From NCBI GenBank assembly GCA_026315105.1, contig CM048745.1, positions 742,509,006 to 742,573,005 of the forward strand: a DNA stretch of 64,000 nt. The letters are read 5' to 3'. The translations under genes were made by a program, and so were the position numbers. Source of the stretch: Locusta migratoria (taxonomy: Eukaryota > Arthropoda > Insecta > Orthoptera > Acrididae). Positions within the stretch are counted from its first letter, which is position 1, and each line of letters starts with the position of its first letter. The notes beneath the pieces were generated by a model, which did not search any database, was not told the DNA's origin, and saw nothing but the letters and a program-made list of their open reading frames with translations. This document shows, piece after piece, positions 62,160-64,000 of the stretch.

Positions 62160-63113
62160 TTATTCCGCCAGTGATGGACGTTGCTACTGTTTGTTGATCT
62201 CCTTACTTCTTCACAGTTAATCGACGATTTCGTTGAGCCTCCTTAATTTATGAAATTTCTTTGAGCGTCTGAAAGGTAAGGGAAATGCACCGTACAATGT
62301 TTCCGCCGCTTGCTAAGCATACCTACTTACAGAATGAACATCGTGTCCGCTGTCGTTTCTAGCAGAAATACGTCAGGGGGTTTCGTTCGGGCGGTGATGG
62401 CCTCGTCGTTGAGCACAACTGAGCCCACAAACACGCCCACTTCACCTCAGTTCTAAGGGGCCTGTAACTTGACTGTCAGAGAATCCACGAGGCGCTGCTA
62501 CCGCCTGCTTCAGACGCGCTGCCAGTATCGTTCAGTTAACCCTTTGAGGCATTGTGGCTTCATTTGCGTCCGCCTTAGCTTTTGTTGTTTTCCATCCACT
62601 GACACAGTGGTCTCAACTGGAGCCACCTTCTGTCCGTCGTGCTTACTGCTGACATCTGTGAAAATTTTTTGTAACTACATCCAGCGCCTGTATGGTTGTC
62701 GTACGAAAGTTGCTGATGCTTGTGTTTGCATCAGTTTACCCCAGTAAATATTTCTTGAGCATATATAAGCTATGTTCCTAGATATTTATTTATGAAAATG
62801 TTGTAACTATGCTCTGAAGTATACAACTACACACAGCAATATATATAGTTAGCACAAATCCGCATTTCCATGGTGGCTTCATATGGGGCCACTGTGCTTT
62901 TGTGCGATTAGTAAGAGAGCTAAAACAATGCAGGCTGCCTAGTAGTGGTAATTGTCAGATGTGATCGCAAAGGTTTGCCACAATTGAAGCATGATAAAGA
63001 ACTCAGTAGGGGATTCTGATTGGTCAGAAAGGAATGATGGAATAGCCTGCATAAAATGGAAAGACAAACGCACTGTAATGTTTTTATCAACCATCAGTTC
63101 TCCAGACGATGTC
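62160..63113. other. unassigned sequence
   Basis: No gene; the 92-codon frame at 62469-62747 (+) is cysteine-rich but unrecognised. Confidence 0.45.
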
Positions 63114-63123
63114 GCTGTAGTAA

Positions 63124-63321
63124 GCCGCGGTGGAGTAGCCTAGCGGTCTAAGGCACTTCGCTGCGGAGCGCGCGGTCGCTCGCCGTTGGAGGTTCGAGTC
63201 CTCCCTGGGGCATGGGTGTGTGTGTTTGTCCTTAGGTTAGTTACATTTAGTTTAAGTAGTTTGTAAGCTACGGACTGATGACCACGCAGTTTGGTCCTAT
63301 AGATTTACAAACAAACAAACT
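63124..63321 (+). mobile_element. tRNA-derived SINE, family 2, with perfect 10-bp duplication
   Basis: GCTGTAGTAA at 63114-63123 and 63322-63331. Head GCCGCGGTGGAGTAGCCTAG, B-box GGTTCGAGTCCTCC, full tail and short (CAAA)n end. Confidence 0.97.
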
Positions 63322-63496
63322 GCTGTAGTAAACAGAAAGGAGGCTGATGGCAGTATAAAGGGAATTGCTTGCTTTACTAAGTACTGGAAATATGACAAGT
63401 TTACCAGGTCCATCATGTAGTGCACCACTCCCTAAGAGATTCAAACCACAGGTGCTCATGAAGAAGAGAAAGTCTGAAGCGAAAGACATCAACATC

Positions 63497-64000
63497 ATCT
63501 ACATAGATACTCTGCAAATCACATTTAAGTGCTAGGGAGAGGATTCATTAACCACTTTCATAGCTTTTCTCTACCGTTCCATTCCCTAATAGCGCGCGGG
63601 AAGAAAAAACTCCTAAATCGTTCCGTTTTCGATCTAATTTCTCTTAGTTTATTGGGAGCTGCCCTTCTCTGAACCTTCTCAATATCTTCCGCCAGTCCCA
63701 CCTGGTGACGGTCCCACAATTGGCAATAGTACTGCAGGAGAGGACGCACAAGTGTGGTGTAGGCAGTCTCTTTGGTGGAGCTGGTGCATCTTCGAAGCGT
63801 TCTGCCAATGAAACGTAATCTTTGGTTCGCCTTCCCCACAATATTTTCTATGTGTTCTCTCCAGTCAAAGTTGTTCGTAATTGTAACTCCTAGGTATTTG
63901 GTAGAATTTACGACCTTAAGGTTTGACTGATTTATCGCGTAATTGAAGTTCAGCGGATTTCTTTTAGTGGTCACGTGTATTACTTCACACTTTTCTTTAT
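63497..64000 (-). pseudogene. CR1-like LINE 3' end, running off the window
   Basis: On the minus strand it ends GATTTGCAGAGTATCTATG plus a TAGATGATG tail at 63497. Upstream (63558-63974) are MTTKRNPLNFNYAINQSNLK, YLGVTITNNFDWREHIENIV, LRFIGRTLRRCTSSTKETAY, LVRPLLQYYCQLWDRHQVGL, and the KTERFRSFFFPRAIREWNGR tail. It is very close to the copy at 37934-39061 but has lost about 35 codons between VQRRAAP and NKLREI, the same place where that copy has its G run and SINE. The reverse transcriptase continues beyond base 64000. Confidence 0.9.

Overview
The window looks like intergenic or intronic DNA of a large, repeat-rich arthropod genome. An orthopteran such as a locust or grasshopper (Schistocerca-like) is my best guess, inferred from SINE style, very high repeat density and decayed nested transposons; it was not established by any search. 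I see no host protein gene, no host tRNA or rRNA gene, no CRISPR array and no prokaryotic operon. Every long open frame belongs to a transposable element.

Layout. 0-6 kb: SINEs and a 3.2-kb BEL/Pao LTR element (LTRs at 2906-3104 and 5878-6074) invaded by CR1-like LINE pieces and a SINE. 6.5-9.8 kb: a decayed reverse-strand RTE-type LINE with two SINEs and a scrambled tail. 10.3-13.7 kb: a CR1-like 3' end and two mariner relics. 16-23 kb: non-coding repeats of unknown class, a 5'-truncated RTE copy and a second mariner copy. 23.5-29 kb: Tc1 and hAT relics and a full-length RTE-type LINE (25700-28987) with target-site duplications. 31-39.6 kb: a Penelope-like fragment between inverted repeats, a near-complete decayed CR1-like LINE with an SGNH-esterase-like ORF1, and a third CR1-like copy inside another inverted-repeat element. 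42.6-45.9 kb: a second full-length RTE copy on the minus strand. 46.3-49.1 kb: a very large imperfect palindrome. 50.6-58.2 kb: unknown repeats and a Tc1 element split by a 2-kb insertion that itself contains a fold-back element and a SINE. 59.7-62.2 kb: a 540-bp palindrome and an internally deleted Penelope-like element. 63.5 kb to the end: another CR1-like copy.

About 28 copies of two related tRNA-headed SINE families are scattered through the window (about one per 2.3 kb), many with clean target-site duplications. Family 1 has the head GCCGGCCGCGGTGGCCGAG; family 2 has CCGCGGTGGAGTAGCCGAG. They share a 3' half (GTCCTTAG ... GTTTGTAAG ... GACTGATGACC), which suggests a common LINE partner. 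Because SINEs cut into almost every other class, they give a relative order: the SINEs are the youngest layer, while the mariner, Tc1, BEL and Penelope relics are older.

The least ordinary items are the 2.8-kb palindrome at 46.3-49.1 kb with paired ORFs in its arms, hammerhead-ribozyme-like folds in two palindromes and at the 3' end of the Penelope-like element, tRNA-like boxes within fold-back arms, and the BEL element with an inverted RT segment. All boundaries were read by eye; none was computed.
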